The notes: generated by a model not told the origin, from the sequence alone. DNA of 64,000 bases from Sphagnum magellanicum (GCA_021904315.1 CM038925.1:6512501-6576500); one strand, 5' to 3'. Counted from the stretch's first letter, positions 1 to 13,290 are shown. Numbers and translations: made by a program.

Positions 1-109
1 ACAAAAAATTTTCTAATTCTCAAATGGGAGCAATAATAATGCTTTCTGTGAAAGAGCATCTAAGCTTGACTGATCACACTGAGTGTTTGCAGCTCCTCAT
101 GTGTTTCAG

Positions 110-3100
110 GTACTTAGGAGGAGCGTTTGATGTGGAGACACTGGTAGAGAATCTGCTTCATGGATTTCCTGGGAGCGAAATGATTGCTGTGAATGTCTAT
201 GATATCACAAATGAATTGTGTCCACTTGTCATGTATGGACATACGAATGTTTCCAAGTCGGAAAACACATATGTCAGCTCACTTGACTTTGGAGATCCTC
301 AACGCAAGCATGAGATGCGATGCAGGTGTGCATAAATTTTGTATATACCCACTTCTTTTGTGTGTATATATAAGAATTTCATGTTTGTGCTTTTTGGAAG
401 CTGCTGCTTCACAGTCTGAAACATTGAAGACGTGTCATGTCATGGGGATGAGGACTGTGTGTGGGATTGCAGGTACAATGAAGATGCGCTTCCTCCTTGG
501 ACAGCCATATCAACATCAGTAGGTATTTTTGTGATAGGGTTCTTGGTTGGGCACATGTTGCATGCATCAAGAAACCGCATCGACAAAGTTGAGGAGAATT
601 GTCGTATGTTCAAGGAGCTGAAAGTTCTGGCTGATGAAGCTTCTGTTGCCAAATCTCAGGTTGGGAAAATGAATAAATAAATAAATAAATAATCTCAAAT
701 GAGTCTCATGTGAATCCATCCTTTTGTATAACGCTATAGCTTTGTATTGGAGCTGTCTTGATATATGTTTTCTTCTGCTCTATCTTTCTAGTGCTGAGAG
801 TGTGCTTTCCTCTGCAAAACTGGCAATCCCTGTTGTGTGCAGTTCTTGGCAACCGTCTCCCATGAAATTCGGACTCCAATGAATGGTGTGCTTGGTAAGA
901 TTTGGATGTTTTCCATGATGTGTTTCTACCCCTGCTGCTGCTGCTTCTGCATGTCCAGTGGATTGTTGACCATTTCAACCACCATTTTGCAGGAATGCTT
1001 CAAATGCTAATGGATACTCGTCTGGATGCAACACAACAAGATTATGCACGCACAGCTCAAGCCAGTGGCAAAGCCCTCATAACACTCATCAACGAGGTTC
1101 TTGACCAGGCTAAGATTGAATCAGGGCGCCTTGAACTTGAAGCTGTGCCATTTGACTTGTGTGCCATACTGGATGATGTTCTTTCTCTCTTCAGTGGGAA
1201 GTCAAGAGATGAGGGCATAGAGGTGTGCTTCTCTCTCTCAAAACATTGCTTCTTCAGCCATCACTTCTGCACTTCTAGTAGCTTCAGACCTAAAAACTGT
1301 CTCACACATTTTACAGAGTTGAGTCCCTAGCTTGTGCCAGGGTTCCCATTTCTACAGATGGAACAAAAAGAATTCTTGTGATTCTTCTTCTTCTATGTCC
1401 AGGTTTCTTCATGCAGCTAATGAATGATCTGGGTCACCATAGCCTCAGCTCTATCATCTATGCCCATGAAACCATAAAATGAGGGCTTGAATGTTTGTTT
1501 CAGAGCGTAGTATCCAAGGGCTTCTCTTTGGCCTTGTTACTGGAGAAGGCAGAAGCTTTTTTCTTCTTCTTCTTTTTCCAGGGGTTGATGACCGTCTAAC
1601 AATGGATTGGCTAAGTTGTTTTCTGTTGGGGTGCTATCTTCTGCATGGTTCTTTGAACAGCTTGCAGTCTACATATCGGAGAAGGTTCCAAGTATTCTTA
1701 TTGGGGACCCAGGAAGATTTCGGCAGATCATCATCAACCTTGTTGGGAACTCTATTAAAGTATGAAGCAACTCTCGTCTCATCTCACCTCATCTTCTTGG
1801 TCATGGATTGTTTGGGGACTGTTTATCCATGACTTTTTCATTCTGGTGACAGATGGTGAGAGACAAAACTCCTCTTGCAAAATACCACCTGACTCTGGTC
1901 ATTGGGTTGTTGAGGAAATTGCAGTTCACAGAACGTGGCCACATTTTTGTCTGTGTGCATTTATCTGAGGATATGGAGATGGTAATGGAGGGCGGTGACT
2001 ACAGTGGTGATGATGATGACTACAGTGATTGGGAGGTTGATGGTCCTGGTTGTGTGCCACTTGATACGAATTGTAATCAGTTCAATACTTTGAGTGGCTA
2101 TGAGACAGCAGATGATCGGAACAGTTGGGAAACGTTTGAGCTATTGCTTGCACAGGAACAACATTCTTATAATCCAGATCGTGATGATCATCACTGGAAT
2201 TTCTCTGATGGGAATGATGTTGTAAACCTTGTTGTTAGTGTTGAAGACACAGGTGTGGGTATACCACTTCATGTGCAAGAACGGGTCTTCACACCATTCA
2301 TGCAGGTAGAATTTCTCATTTTCATAGTTGTTTTGTGCATGGTTTGCTTTGTGGACCATTACTTGTGGGAATCAGATTGCAGTCAAAGGGTTTAGAGTTT
2401 AGGTGCTGGATTGATTAATTGTGTAACCCAAAGACACCCATCTTTTATCATCAATTCCCAATGTGTGTGATGGTAATAGCTATTAACTGGAGTTTGATTC
2501 TTTAGGCAGACAGCTCAACATCAAGAACCTATGGAGGCACTGGAATAGGACTCAGCATAAGCAAGTGCTTAGTGGAGCTGATGTCTGGGAAGATGCAATT
2601 TGTGAGCCGTCCAAAGATCGGATCCACCTTCACCTTCACTGCACAGTTTCAGCAAATGCATGACAGTGTCCATGAAAGCATGTTGAGAAACACAAACAGT
2701 GTTCTGCAAGTACGTCCCTTACCTACATGTTTTCAAGGAATGCAAGCTCTTGTGGTGGATGGCAGACCAGTCAGGTCTGAAGTGACTCGCCACCACTTGC
2801 GCAGACTCGGTGTTCAGGTAATGCTTATCCTGTCTCTTTCCCTGTCAGAATGCTCAGCAGCTGCACTTCAGTTTCAGATTTTGGACCAGGAGGAATAATA
2901 AGGCAATGCGAATGTGATGAAACTACTGTTGGGATTTTTTATTGTAGCGTTTTTTTCACATCCATTTTATAAAGCTCTACTGCTAAATGCTGTGGATCCT
3001 TGGTATTCAGGTGGAGGTGGCTAACTCAGTCTATTCTGCTGCTGCAATACTAGCTCCCACAATAGATGCTGGGCCACCAGGTTTCCACAGGTAAATCTCT

Positions 3101-4149
3101 CCGAGTACCTAGAATCCATACACACACTCTCTCTCAATCAAGTGCATGAAATGCAAACTGTGAGTAAAACTGTGTGAATGTGGCCTTTTCCCTCATCAGC
3201 AGCACAGTTGGAGGAGGCATAGACATGATTCTTGTAGACAAGGATGCATGGGGAGCAGGAACTGGCATACGATTTCCTCATATGCTTTGCCAGAGTGCTT
3301 CTGAGCACTTGAGACAACGAAACAAGTATTTTGCATCATCTGTGGGCCTGTCCCATGGATTTATTGCAGCGCGGCTCCCAAAGATGATGTTGGTGGCAAC
3401 ATCCATGACTGACAATGAGCACAAACTTGCAAGAGAGAATGGGTTCACTGACAGTGTGGTGATCAAGCCACTTCGAGCAAGTATGCTCTCTGCATGTCTC
3501 CAGCAAGCTCTTGGTGTTTGGAACAGGAGGGACCAAGGACGGGAGCTTCGCGAGGGAAGCAGGTCTTTGCACAAGCTCTTATCTGGCAAACGAGTACTTG
3601 TTGTTGATGACAACCCGGTGAACAGACGAGTTGCTGAGGGTGCACTTCTCAAGTATGGTGCCCAAGTGGAGTGTGTCAACAGTGGAAGAGCTGCAATTGC
3701 CAAGCTGAAACCTCCTCACAATTTTGATGCCTGTTTTATGGATGTTCAGATGCCAGAAATGGATGGGTAAGTTCTAAAAGCCTGGGCCAATTGGGTGGCC
3801 GCATTTCATCTGTTTTTGTGTATACTTTGGGGCAAAGTTGGAGACTTTGAACTGTGTGCCAATTTTTGAATTACAACCTTGGGTGTGTGTGATTGATATA
3901 TCTGCCAGGTTTGAAGCAACCGAAATTATCCGGAAAGCGGAGATGGAGGCTTCAGAGTGCATGTCTGGTGGCATTCTCACCAAGTACCACCCAGTGCGCA
4001 TACCCATACTGGCAATGACAGCTGATGTGATCCAAGCAACACAAGCTGAGTGTCTCCTTTGTGGCATGGATGGCTATGTAGCCAAGCCTTTTGAAGAACA
4101 ACAACTCTACAATGCAGTTGCCCACTTCTTTGAAGCAGGTTATGTGTAA
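110..4149 (+). CDS. AHK4: Cytokinin receptor histidine kinase, CRE1/AHK4 type (5' part outside window)
   Basis: Hybrid histidine kinase that senses cytokinin in the ER/plasma membrane and passes phosphate to HPt proteins. Ten exons read in frame: 110-325, 473-659, 843-894, 993-1222, 1661-1759, 1925-2305, 2506-2817, 3011-3090, 3200-3766 and 3909-4149, all with GT/AG borders, giving 787 residues to the stop. In order: end of the CHASE domain (FGDPQRKHEMRCRY), a transmembrane segment (about 500-565), HisKA with H-box SHEIRTPMNG (His codon 861-863), N-box IIINLVGNSIKF, ATP-lid motifs VEDTGVGI and GGTGIGLSI, a degenerate receiver-like domain (VVDGRPVR, lacking the acidic pair), then a full receiver with VVDDNPVN, acceptor Asp codon 3741-3743 in FMDVQMPEMDG, and the Lys of VAKPF. 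The acidic insert after HLSED and the NTLSGYE motif are normal for AHK4. The start codon and most of CHASE lie upstream of the window. It looks functional. Seen: sequence motifs; known: the family pathway. Confidence 0.95.
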
Positions 4150-7100
4150 TCAGAGGGGCAAATCACATGAGCCTAATCCCACAACTAAGCATGAAAAAGA
4201 GGCTCCTTTGCTTTGATGCAAGGTAATGATATATGATAGTGTCTGGTGTTTGATAAGTTTCCTTGTCATTGATTGAAGGAGATGAAAGCTAGCTCAATCC
4301 CAGGTCATCCTTTTGCGAAGTTTCTCCACACACAAGTCATTTCCTTGTGCGCGTACAATGGAGTGAATGAAAAGAGGCACATGTTGGTCTGGAAGGACTC
4401 AGACAACTACAGAGTACTCAGGCTTTTTCCACCTCTGGCTTCCATAATGTTGAATATGGTGGGGGAGGGGGATGTCAGGAGGACGTCACAATTTTTGTAT
4501 AGGGGAAAGTCTCAAATTTTGTATTGTATGTAAAGATTGTCAGTCATGCCATAACCGGCCATGTTTTTTACATATTTTAATGCTCTCTGCTCTGGTGCCT
4601 GTTCCAATTTGCATCACCAGTTGGTTTTCTGCAAAGCTTGAATGGATCAGCAAGCATGTCTTAAGGATGTTATTTCTTGGCATGTAGACAGCATTTGTAG
4701 TTCAGCATGTGTCTCATTCCCTACATTATATCAGAGCAGGGTTTGCTACTTATATTGGCATGGCAGTGAACCAACCCATCATGACCAATCTGTGTGTGTA
4801 TTGCTAGTTTCTTGTTCAATTGCAGTGAGCAAACCCATAATGTGAAATCTCAATGCACAGAGTTGAAGATCAATAAGTTATTACTGACAATCTTATTGCT
4901 CTGACAGTTGATCTGCACTCTTGAAATGTGCCCTTTTGAAATGTATGAGGGAAAATGTTCTATTGGGTTCCCTTTTGACATGCAATATTCTATTGTAGGT
5001 TTTGATAATTTAGTAATCTATTCTGCAAGGAAATTGTATATCATTTTTGTCCCCTAATTGTCCAAAACTATGTCAATAAATGATTTATTGAGAGCTATGT
5101 ATTTTTGATGTGTTCATTAATACATTAAGACATAAGAGACAACAAACCATCAATAATAATACAATCTTTTGGGTTTTGGATTTATGAAGTCCCAAAAGAA
5201 GTTTTGTGAACACAAGGTAATTTTTTTTTAATACAATTTTTATGCTTTTTCAACAATATTCTTTAGTCAAATCATTTTGAATACTAAATATTGCAAGTCG
5301 CCCCAAAAAGGTGCCTCATGTGAAATGGTACATTTGTTTTATGAAGTCACTCTCACATATCATGGGTTCATGGGTGGGATACAATATATACCCTTGATAG
5401 GTTCAATTCGAAACCTATTTATGATGCATGTGTGGTTTTACATGCTTCATAATTCTTAACTTTCATAGTCAAATTTTTTCTTGCTTAAGCATCATTCAGA
5501 TTTGATGTTAAGGTTTATAGTTTAAGTAGTTTAATATTTAAATAACATCATACAGAAAAGAATACATGTTTTTAAGTTAATGTGAACTTATAATATTATT
5601 CATATCACAAACTTCCCATCACACATGAAAATATTTCATCTTACTCGTATATGCATCATTCGTGTGGAAAACATATGAACTCATGAAAAAATAATTTTCG
5701 CATGATTTTCATTACCAAATCATGGGATGGGAAGCTTGTGATGTAATAATTTTGATGTCCATTCATATCTATGTTAACATTAGACCAAAATTAAAGTATC
5801 AAAAGGTAAAACTACTTATCTTTTTCATGATGGATTCACACCCTCATGTTGAATATTAATGGTTAGTGGCCACAATCAAGATTGATTATTACAATTAATT
5901 TTAAACGTAATAAATGTCAAGTTAGACCCCAAAATCAAGGTTTTGTTATGTAACATTGAGTTAAAAGGTCATTTTTGGCTTCTTTACATAATATTGAATT
6001 AAGACCTCAAAACCTAGGCTTTTTGTTAAACTTGGATGTTAATTATCACAAATGTTAATTCCACTGTAACACCACTTGCAACAAGGACACCACATCATCA
6101 ATAATGTTACCTAACATTACATATGTGAATGCACTCAAAAATGAAGAAAATTTAACATCATTTTATATACAAAAATAAATAATTTGTGTGTTCTATTGGG
6201 TTTGAAACCAAAATTGTATGGAAGGCAAAACTATTATTACCCACCACTAGCCTATTTCCTACCATATACAACAACATGATCCTCCATTCTATTTCTTTCA
6301 CTTTTTGCAAAACAATAATCAAGCCATGCATAAAATCAAACAAACATTCAAACAATGCTTGTTAGAAAGTATTTTGTGTTTTTATGGGTTCATTTGTTGT
6401 TCATTCATGAATCAAACAATAAAGGATTATTGGGATTGCAAATGCATATGGTTGAATGAAAAATGACTTAATTGATTTAAGTGACATTTTTAAATGCCAA
6501 ATTTTATTGAGTATTATCAACTCCATGACCAATCCATGTATGCCCTTTTGGGTTGGAAATAACACTACCAACACATCAAGAAATGTTATTGTTATGTTTT
6601 TTGTTCAAATTCATAAATATTTGCACTCTAATTTCTATATTTTAAATTTCATGTTGTCAACAAAATGAAATTGTAATTGGTTAATAACAATAGATTATAA
6701 CACTTTGTGTCACCAAACATACATTTGCATCCATTGGAGTTTCCAAATTAGTTGCATGTTGTGTAAACTTGTAAATTATAGGTTCCAATGTTAAGTGGGA
6801 AGCATGAAAACATTGAAAGTAAAAATTGTGAGAGATAAATTACTTTTAGAAGTCTATCAACCAACTTTATTGTGGCCTCCAAAATAAGATGTAGATCACA
6901 CAACTTTATTCCACAACTTAGCATATTTGCACTTTACCACAAATGCCACCTTAGAAGACATCTTACAATTTCGCTCCTCAAGCTTAACATACCTACAAGT
7001 GATTCCTTTCAATCACACATAAATAATACAAAAAGCAATATTTAAAAGGACATGAAAAGGGTCCATTCTATTCATGTTAATGAAAATCATCATAACTCAA

Positions 7101-7640
7101 AAGGATTGTAAAGAGAAGTTATGGACACAAGTAACATTAAACATTATCGAGTAATGTTGAATGACATTGAACAATGGAACACTAGTGGTGAATTACATAA
7201 GTATTCACAACAAGGCCATTAAATAGGACAATGTTGAGTGGTGTCCAAGGGGAGACAAATATGATATAGGTGCCATAGTTATGAACAATAGTGTGAAAAT
7301 GGGGAGTGGAATGACAAGTCACAAGTTTCTTGGTGCACAAGGAGATAGTTATTACAACTTCACAAACAAGTAATAATGGCAAGGTTGGAACAAAAAACAA
7401 GGGGCCAAGACATAAAAGGAAGGGAAATGGAAAGTGACAAAAACACTTCAAAAATAATCCACATGAAGTAGTCAACTTCTTCCATTGGCAATTGGTCATT
7501 ATATAGTTGTTGGTTTCCTGAAGGCCATGAAAGCACATAAGAAAAAGGTTAACTATTTTGCAATAACCATCATAAGGCCATTGTACCACACCTTCATTCT
7601 ATCATAACAAAGAGTTGGGAATGTTGATTGTTGCAATTTA
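4150..7640. other. Receptor 3' UTR, then AT-rich intergenic DNA without genes
   Basis: From the stop at 4149 to about 5.1 kb the composition still resembles transcribed sequence and probably holds the 3' UTR. From 5.1 kb the base composition becomes strongly A+T-rich. The few open frames (for example 6158-6355 on -) have no recognisable motif. No tRNA, domain or paired repeat was recognised here. Confidence 0.5.
5075..5080 (+). terminator. Candidate poly(A) signal of the cytokinin receptor gene
   Basis: An AATAAA hexamer lies about 0.93 kb after the stop, at the end of moderately GC-balanced 3' sequence and just before the switch to AT-rich DNA. The 3' UTR length is inferred; plant poly(A) signals are loose, so an earlier site is possible. 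Confidence 0.3.
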
Positions 7641-7642
7641 AC

Positions 7643-7732
7643 ATTTGGTAGCTAAATGATCAACATACATTAAATTTGGTAGCTAAATGATCAACATACG
7701 TTAAATTTGGTAGCTAAATGATCAACATATAT
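7643..7732. repeat. 31-bp tandem repeat, three copies
   Basis: ATTTGGTAGCTAAATGATCA begins at 7643, 7674 and 7705, an exact 31-bp period. The copies are nearly identical, so the expansion is recent. It lies in non-coding AT-rich DNA. Confidence 0.85.
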
Positions 7733-9414
7733 GTAACGATGTTTCTAGTAAAACCCTAGCCCATTCATCCCTCCTTGCTTCCCAACCCGCTTCATTATCT
7801 CAAAACTCTTTGGTGGTTATTTGTTCTATAAAACACCATCATTTCATCATCAAGTTTCAACTTTATAAAGTTCTTTCAACTTTCTTTCAACCTTTGGTTG
7901 TGGTTCAATCCTCACATTACATTGTCACATGAAGTTAAAGGTATTTGTACATTTTCATTTGTGTTTGCATATGGCAATAATGTGTAAGCTACTAAGTTTC
8001 GACCTTTGTCTTTGAATAAATGGCACCTAAAATCACCTTGCTTACTAATTTTAAGCTCAAGAACTTTTTTGAAAATAGGGAGTTGTAGTGCATGGCCCCT
8101 TGATGCTAGGACTCCACTTGTTTAGACATATAATGATCTTGATGTTCTATTTTTTACCTTTGGGGTAATCATTATTAAAACACAATTGGATCCAAATAGC
8201 CTTCTACCATTGCCCAATTTTTTTTAAAGTAAAGGTGGATATAATTTAGAAGTCCCAAAATGTGTGGTTAATGAAAATGTTATGGGTTAAACCTATGATG
8301 TATGTAATTATAATTCTATTAGTTGTCAAATGTAGAATGTGCACCAAGATAAAGTAGAAAGAAAATTGTTGGTCCAAAAGTTGATTCACTTGGAAAATGT
8401 GTTGGGAAAATAAGAATGAACAAAATTAAGGTTATGGATGTCAAATGTGAATGAATGAAACAACATGTGTTTCAACGAGTCATCCCATTGTTTTAGGAAT
8501 ATTTAAAGGTGGGAATGATCAAAATAATAGAATGAAAGTAATTCAATTTGCATCTATATAGTTGAATGTTACTTATTAAAGGAAAACTAATGATCAACGT
8601 TATGAAGACTTCAAACCCTTGTTTGAGTTTTTGAAGTTGAAAAACAACCGCAATAAGTATTGGAATTATACATTAGGCTAGAAGATTGTTTATCGTGTTC
8701 ACGACCAATTTTTGATCATCACCAAGTTTGAAATTCAAGGGGCTAAGTCTATGGCATTGACATGTGACAAGGTAATTAATAATTATTGCCTTGGATAATC
8801 AAAGTTATATTTCTCATCATGGTTATATTATGTTCAAAACTAGTGTCACATCCATGTTTTGCTTATAGTTGAACGTTAATGAAGCCAATGGTCACAATTT
8901 GACAAGGGTAATCATGAATGCATTTTTCTTAATTAGGGGATATTTTTATTTGTGAATTCCTTGTACCAATTTCAAATTCCAAGGTATATTTATTTAGATG
9001 TATTTTGACCACACATTTGGGTCCAAGGAAGATGTTTCAAAACTTTTGAATGGGATATTGGACTATATTCATAAAAAGATTACATGAAATGGATCACAAT
9101 ATCAAACATTAAGATTGATCATTTGAATTCAAGGACTAAGCCACTAATGATGTTTCTTTTGTCACTTGAAGCATTTATACAATGTAGTTGTAAAGGTGAA
9201 ATGTTGATTTACACCTACAATTGGAAAGTTGATTTTTGATCTTAACAATTGATTCCCCTTTCATGAATTGATGGTTGCACTTTGATAATTTATCCTCAAT
9301 AAACTAGTTGGGCTTAAACCTTGAAAAAACGTTTCACTTCCACTTGAATGTGATCAAAGTTATTGTCATGTACCCGAAAAGTGTGTTCCTATGTGTCAGG
9401 GACACAAATAATCA
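7733..9414. other. Degenerate AT-rich sequence, probably old transposon debris
   Basis: There is no intact gene. A stop-ridden + reading near 8580-8760 contains EDFKPLFEFLKLKNN and a later ALTCDKV that faintly recall hAT/DUF4371-type transposases, but this is too weak for a call. A TATA-like TCTATAAAAC at about 7826 has no gene after it. Confidence 0.35.
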
Positions 9415-9639
9415 CAAGAACAAAGGCTAAAACTAAGGTTTAAATCTAACTTTCAAACAAAGAACAAGACAAGAGTTATTGATTAAAAAACAAGAACGCA
9501 AAAATTAAAACAAGGGCACGATATGTGCAAGGAAAATGTGAAAATGGATATTTATTATGCTAATATATGCAACATGAACATGAAAAAAACATGACAAGGC
9601 TATGGTGTAAGATTGTGCTTAAAACTGGTGTTGAATAAA

Positions 9640-10880
9640 CTAAAAAAATGAAAGGTCCCTACGAGTTCCATGAGGAGCGGCCATTGGTTTGCTTGGGTAT
9701 TGTTGATGGAAGTCTTTCACCTTTTTCACAACATTTGTTAAATGATAAACTAGTTCCCAAATGCGTTCACTCACATCATATGCACACCAATGTATAAGGT
9801 ATTGAAGTCGGTCATTTGATATTTGTGAATTGAAAACATCCTTCACTTCATATTTTTGTTCACCATCAATTGCAATACGTGGGGGTGGTTCACAAATCCT
9901 TCTTGGGATGGTTGATGCATGGTAATGTTCCAACAAGGAAACATGAAACACAAGATGGATCTTCATGGAACCTAGAAGCTTGAGTTAGAAGGTCACAACA
10001 TCGATTTATTTCACAATAGTGAAGGTACCAAGTCTTTTGTAGTCCAATTTTTCTAAAGGTTGAGTTGTATTCATGTTTTATTATCGAAACCAAACTTGAT
10101 CATCAACCTTGAAACTTGGTTGTTCTTTATGATGTTCATCGGGATTTTTCTTGTATTGCCTTTGCATTCTTTCAAGGATAAAAACAAGTTGGGTTGAAAT
10201 GTTTGCCAACCACATGATTCAATTTTCAGTTGTAGGGTTCACAATTTTATTCATTCATTGGATGTTAAACCTAGGGTGCAAACCATGATTGGCAAATAAA
10301 GGTATTTGTTGTGTCGAAAAATGAACAGTGTTATTGCAAACAAATTTTGCCATGGACAAGAGGTCTGACTAATTATTTTGATAATAATTGATTATGCAAC
10401 ATAAATATTGTTCCAAAACTTGATTAACCCGTTCTATTTGCCCATCTATTTGGGGGTGGAAAGTCGATGACAATTCCATCTTCATGCTTAATAGTTCAAA
10501 AAACCTCTTCCAAAACTTGGATGCCAAAAGTTGAGGTCCATGATCAGAAATGATATCTTCAAGAAAACCATGATATCAAAACACATGATCAAGAATTAAC
10601 TTAGCTATCCTTTCACCAATTATTGATTTGTTGCATGGAATGAAATGAACCATATTTGTGAAGTAGTCCACCACCACCAATATGGAATCAAACAAATTGG
10701 AAAGTGGCAAATCTATGATGAAGTCCATGGAGATCGAAGACCATGGTGTAGAAGGAATGGGTAATGGTTGAAGGAGTTCATATGGGTGATGATGAAGATT
10801 TTTCGCTCAAACGCAAACTGCACAAGATCCAACAAATTCTTTCACATATTTCCAAAGTTGTGGCCACCAATAATATCAAG
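9640..10880 (-). pseudogene. Integrase plus chromodomain of gypsy element A
   Basis: On the minus strand, 10880 down to 10790 reads YYWWPQLWKYVKEFVGSC (zinc-binding region). From 10750 to 10420 comes the DDE core: [11 protein letters not shown] with the first Asp, SDHGPQLLASKFW with the second, and HPQIDGQIERVNQ with the Glu. The C-terminal open stretch 9966-9640 has FHVSLLEHYHASTIPRR, the usual integrase end, and a chromodomain (EVKDVFNSQI, LQYLIHWCAYDVSERIWE). Stops near 10580, 10240 and 10080 break the frame. Chromodomains of this class steer integration to heterochromatin in related elements. No intact product is possible. Confidence 0.87.
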
Positions 10881-11332
10881 AAACCAACTCCATGGTCTTA
10901 TTAAATCCAAAATGGCCTATAATTAAAGCATCATGTTTAGTTCAAAGAACTTGAAATCGAATAGGGCCATCATGAACATACAAAAAACCATCACGATATT
11001 ATAAACCATTTCAAAATTCAAACTTGCACGATCACTAAAAAAATCTTGGATTTGATGTTGATTCATTAATTAACCTTGGATGTCAACAACAAGAGGATCT
11101 TTTTCCAAATCTTCATGAATTTAATGAAAGGTTTTGTCATTAAGAGTTACTAATAATGCTTATAGTCGAATGTGTATAGGCTTGAGAATGACATCACATT
11201 GTTATTTGTAAGTAGCATTTTAAAAATTTAACTACAAGGTATGAGCAATGGGATAATGCATTTGATTTCCCTTGTTGGTTCCCAAGGGATATGTGATGAC
11301 AAATAAAAATAAAAATAAGGACAATGCCCATT

Positions 11333-12069
11333 TGTCACAACCTTAACATCGGGTTCATGATTAAGTGTGGAGTGCAAGGGCATATGAGGCCAATAAAATG
11401 TGTTCAAGAGTCAAACACATTTTCACAAGTGGGGAGAATGCAAGAGATTGAGCACAATGATTCTCAAGTGCACTCCCATTTTGGGAATCAATTGGGAATT
11501 TGACTCTCAACCACAAATCCCTTTAGAACAAAAGACAAATGATCTTTGATTGGGACATGCAATACACTGTTGGAAATATTTTTTGACAACTATAAGATAT
11601 TATCCTCACATGCTCCAAATAGGCTTGAATTGAAGAAGATATGAGTGTTGAAAGTTTTGAGACAACAAAAGTCCCAATTTTCAAACTCCCACTTGAGAGT
11701 CATGGGAAAAAATTTCATTTAGATGTGGCCCTTGTGGAGAGTCACAAAGTATATTATAGGGAGGGGAATGGTGGCTTCTCCCAAAGGTTATGGGCCGTGT
11801 AAAGCTTATGTCTAAGATTGTCATGTATTAAGTCCATTACACCAATTTGCGTTCAAATTGGATTAACCACCCTCTTTCCTTGGTTGTGCAAGTTAATTTC
11901 ATTTTGAACTTTTGCTTGTGAGTTTGCCCTAATCTCATTCCAGAGCCCTAACACACCCTCCTACCCCGAAAGTGTTCCAAACTAAGGAGCATGCTTTAAC
12001 TTTTTTTTCCCACATTATTTCACTTTAGGACCCACATTTGGGTTTCTTAAAGAGTTTGGGGGCATGTCA
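11333..12069. mobile_element. Solo LTR inserted in the RNase H domain of element A
   Basis: The RNase H reading breaks at NRHQA (about 12070) and resumes at WALSLFLF (about 11330), so about 0.74 kb of foreign DNA sits in the codon run where A-R-W is expected. The insert begins TGTCACAACC and ends GGCATGTCA, so it has TG...CA termini. It is flanked by CCATT on the left and CCATC on the right, a 5-bp target duplication with one mismatch. It has no coding. This fits a solo LTR left by LTR-LTR recombination; its family is not recognised. Confidence 0.65.
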
Positions 12070-12480
12070 CCATCAAGCTTGATGTCGATTCATAACAAAA
12101 ATTATTATGAAATAATGAAAATTCTTATGGTATGAATAGACAATAGTTTCATGTCGATATTTTTCAAGTAGATGTTGCCACTCCTCTAAAGCATCCACTA
12201 TGGTAAGAAGTTCCTTATCATGAATCTTGTACTTAATATTAGTAGGAGAGAACTTATGAAAACGAAAGCCAACAAGATGAAAAAGAGTATCTTCACCATG
12301 TTATGAGAATATGACACTTAGTTCAAAATCAAAAGCGTCTATTTCCAAGACAAAATGTTTCATAGGCTTTGCATTAATCAGAAGTGGGGCAATTATGAAA
12401 AAAAACTTCAAAGATTGGAAAGCACTTTCCACTTCAACTCCCTATAAAAAAGGTTGATCTTTCTTAATCGAATGAATAAG
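12070..12480 (-). pseudogene. RT C-terminus and RNase H of gypsy element A
   Basis: Minus-strand reading gives FFIIAPLLINAKPMKHFVLE, then IDAFDFELSVIFS (the first RNase H Asp region), GFRFHKFSPTNIKYKIHDKE and LLTIVDALEEWQHLLE, all standard Ty3/gypsy RNase H motifs. The frame then meets the solo LTR; the remaining RNase H piece (GNQQGKSNALSHCSYL) lies at about 11180-11330. A stop follows VIFS. The upstream RT palm is missing. Confidence 0.82.
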
Positions 12481-12759
12481 AAGAACCACCCTACATAAAA
12501 GTTTATATATATTTACTTGTAATATTTGGTGTCAAGGAATGAGGATGATCTACTTTACTATGTTCTCACCTTAACATCTTATGCACAATAATGTTGGAAG
12601 TGGTCAATTGTCACCAAAAACATGTCAAAAATAAAGAACAACAAGATTCAATTATTCCAAGCTTGAAATTGTTTTTCATTATCAAAATAAATGGAAAACA
12701 TTGCATATTTAAGGTTATTGGGTCCAACACAAGTTGCATTTAAACCTCCATAATGCAAT

Positions 12760-13290
12760 GGATGCAAAAATTAAACACCATCTTCTAATGGATGAAAAAT
12801 TCATCCATAATGTTTATTGATAGTTTTTAATTAAGTTCGAGTTAAATCGAAATTAATTCCCAATTAAATCGCAATTAATTCTCAATTAACTCCTAATCAA
12901 CTTTGAATTAAATCCCAATTAACTTTCAGTTAAAATCCAATTAAGAAGGTTCTCAAGAAACTTATTTATTTAATGCACACATAGAAGCTTCTTTAGAAGT
13001 TTCTTTAAGTTAAGTCCCCAAAAAGGTATAAATAAAAGTAGGACCGTTCATTTCCTTTAATTTGTTCAACATTAACCTTAAGCACGATCTTACACCATAG
13101 CCTTGTCATGTTCATTTCATGTTCATATTTGCATATGTTAACATAATAAAAAAAAATTCTCACATTTGTCTTGTACATCTTGTGACATTGTTTTTAATTT
13201 TTGTGTTCTTGTTTTTTAATCACATATTTTTGTTTTGTTTCTTGTTTGAAAGTTAAACTTAGACCTTTCCTTTAACATTTGTCTTTATGG
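12760..13290 (+). repeat. LTR/leader of gypsy element B, inverted copy of 9415-9660
   Basis: 13040-13290 matches the reverse complement of 9415-9660 with many shared blocks (for example TCTTACACCATAGCCTTGTC). A TATA box (GGTATAAATAAAAG, about 13026) lies just before the shared part. Upstream, 12830-12960 is a run of roughly 20-bp repeats around CAATTAA. Known LTRs place U3, TATA and R in this order, so I read this as U3 and R-U5. The outer border is uncertain. In element A the U3-like part is absent next to the chromodomain. Confidence 0.6.

Larger units (their letters stand above)
9415..12480 (-). mobile_element. Ty3/gypsy chromovirus remnant A (minus strand)
   Basis: Reading the minus strand from 12480 down, the order is the end of reverse transcriptase, RNase H, integrase zinc-binding motif, integrase core, chromodomain, then an LTR/leader segment. 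This order (RT-RH-IN-CHR) defines chromodomain Ty3/gypsy elements. Gag, protease and most of RT are absent on the 5' side. Several in-frame stops and frameshifts make it dead. A solo LTR interrupts RNase H at 11333-12069. The 9415-9660 end is an inverted match to 13040-13290, which places A and the neighbouring element B in one family. Confidence 0.88.

Noticed and set aside
7182-7589. 135-codon minus-strand open frame
   Set aside because: No recognisable motif, low-complexity hydrophobic stretches and no promoter or codon-use support.
8580-8900. hAT/DUF4371-like reading (ALTCDKV and nearby)
   Set aside because: Only a few residues agree and stops are frequent; kept as debris, not a feature.
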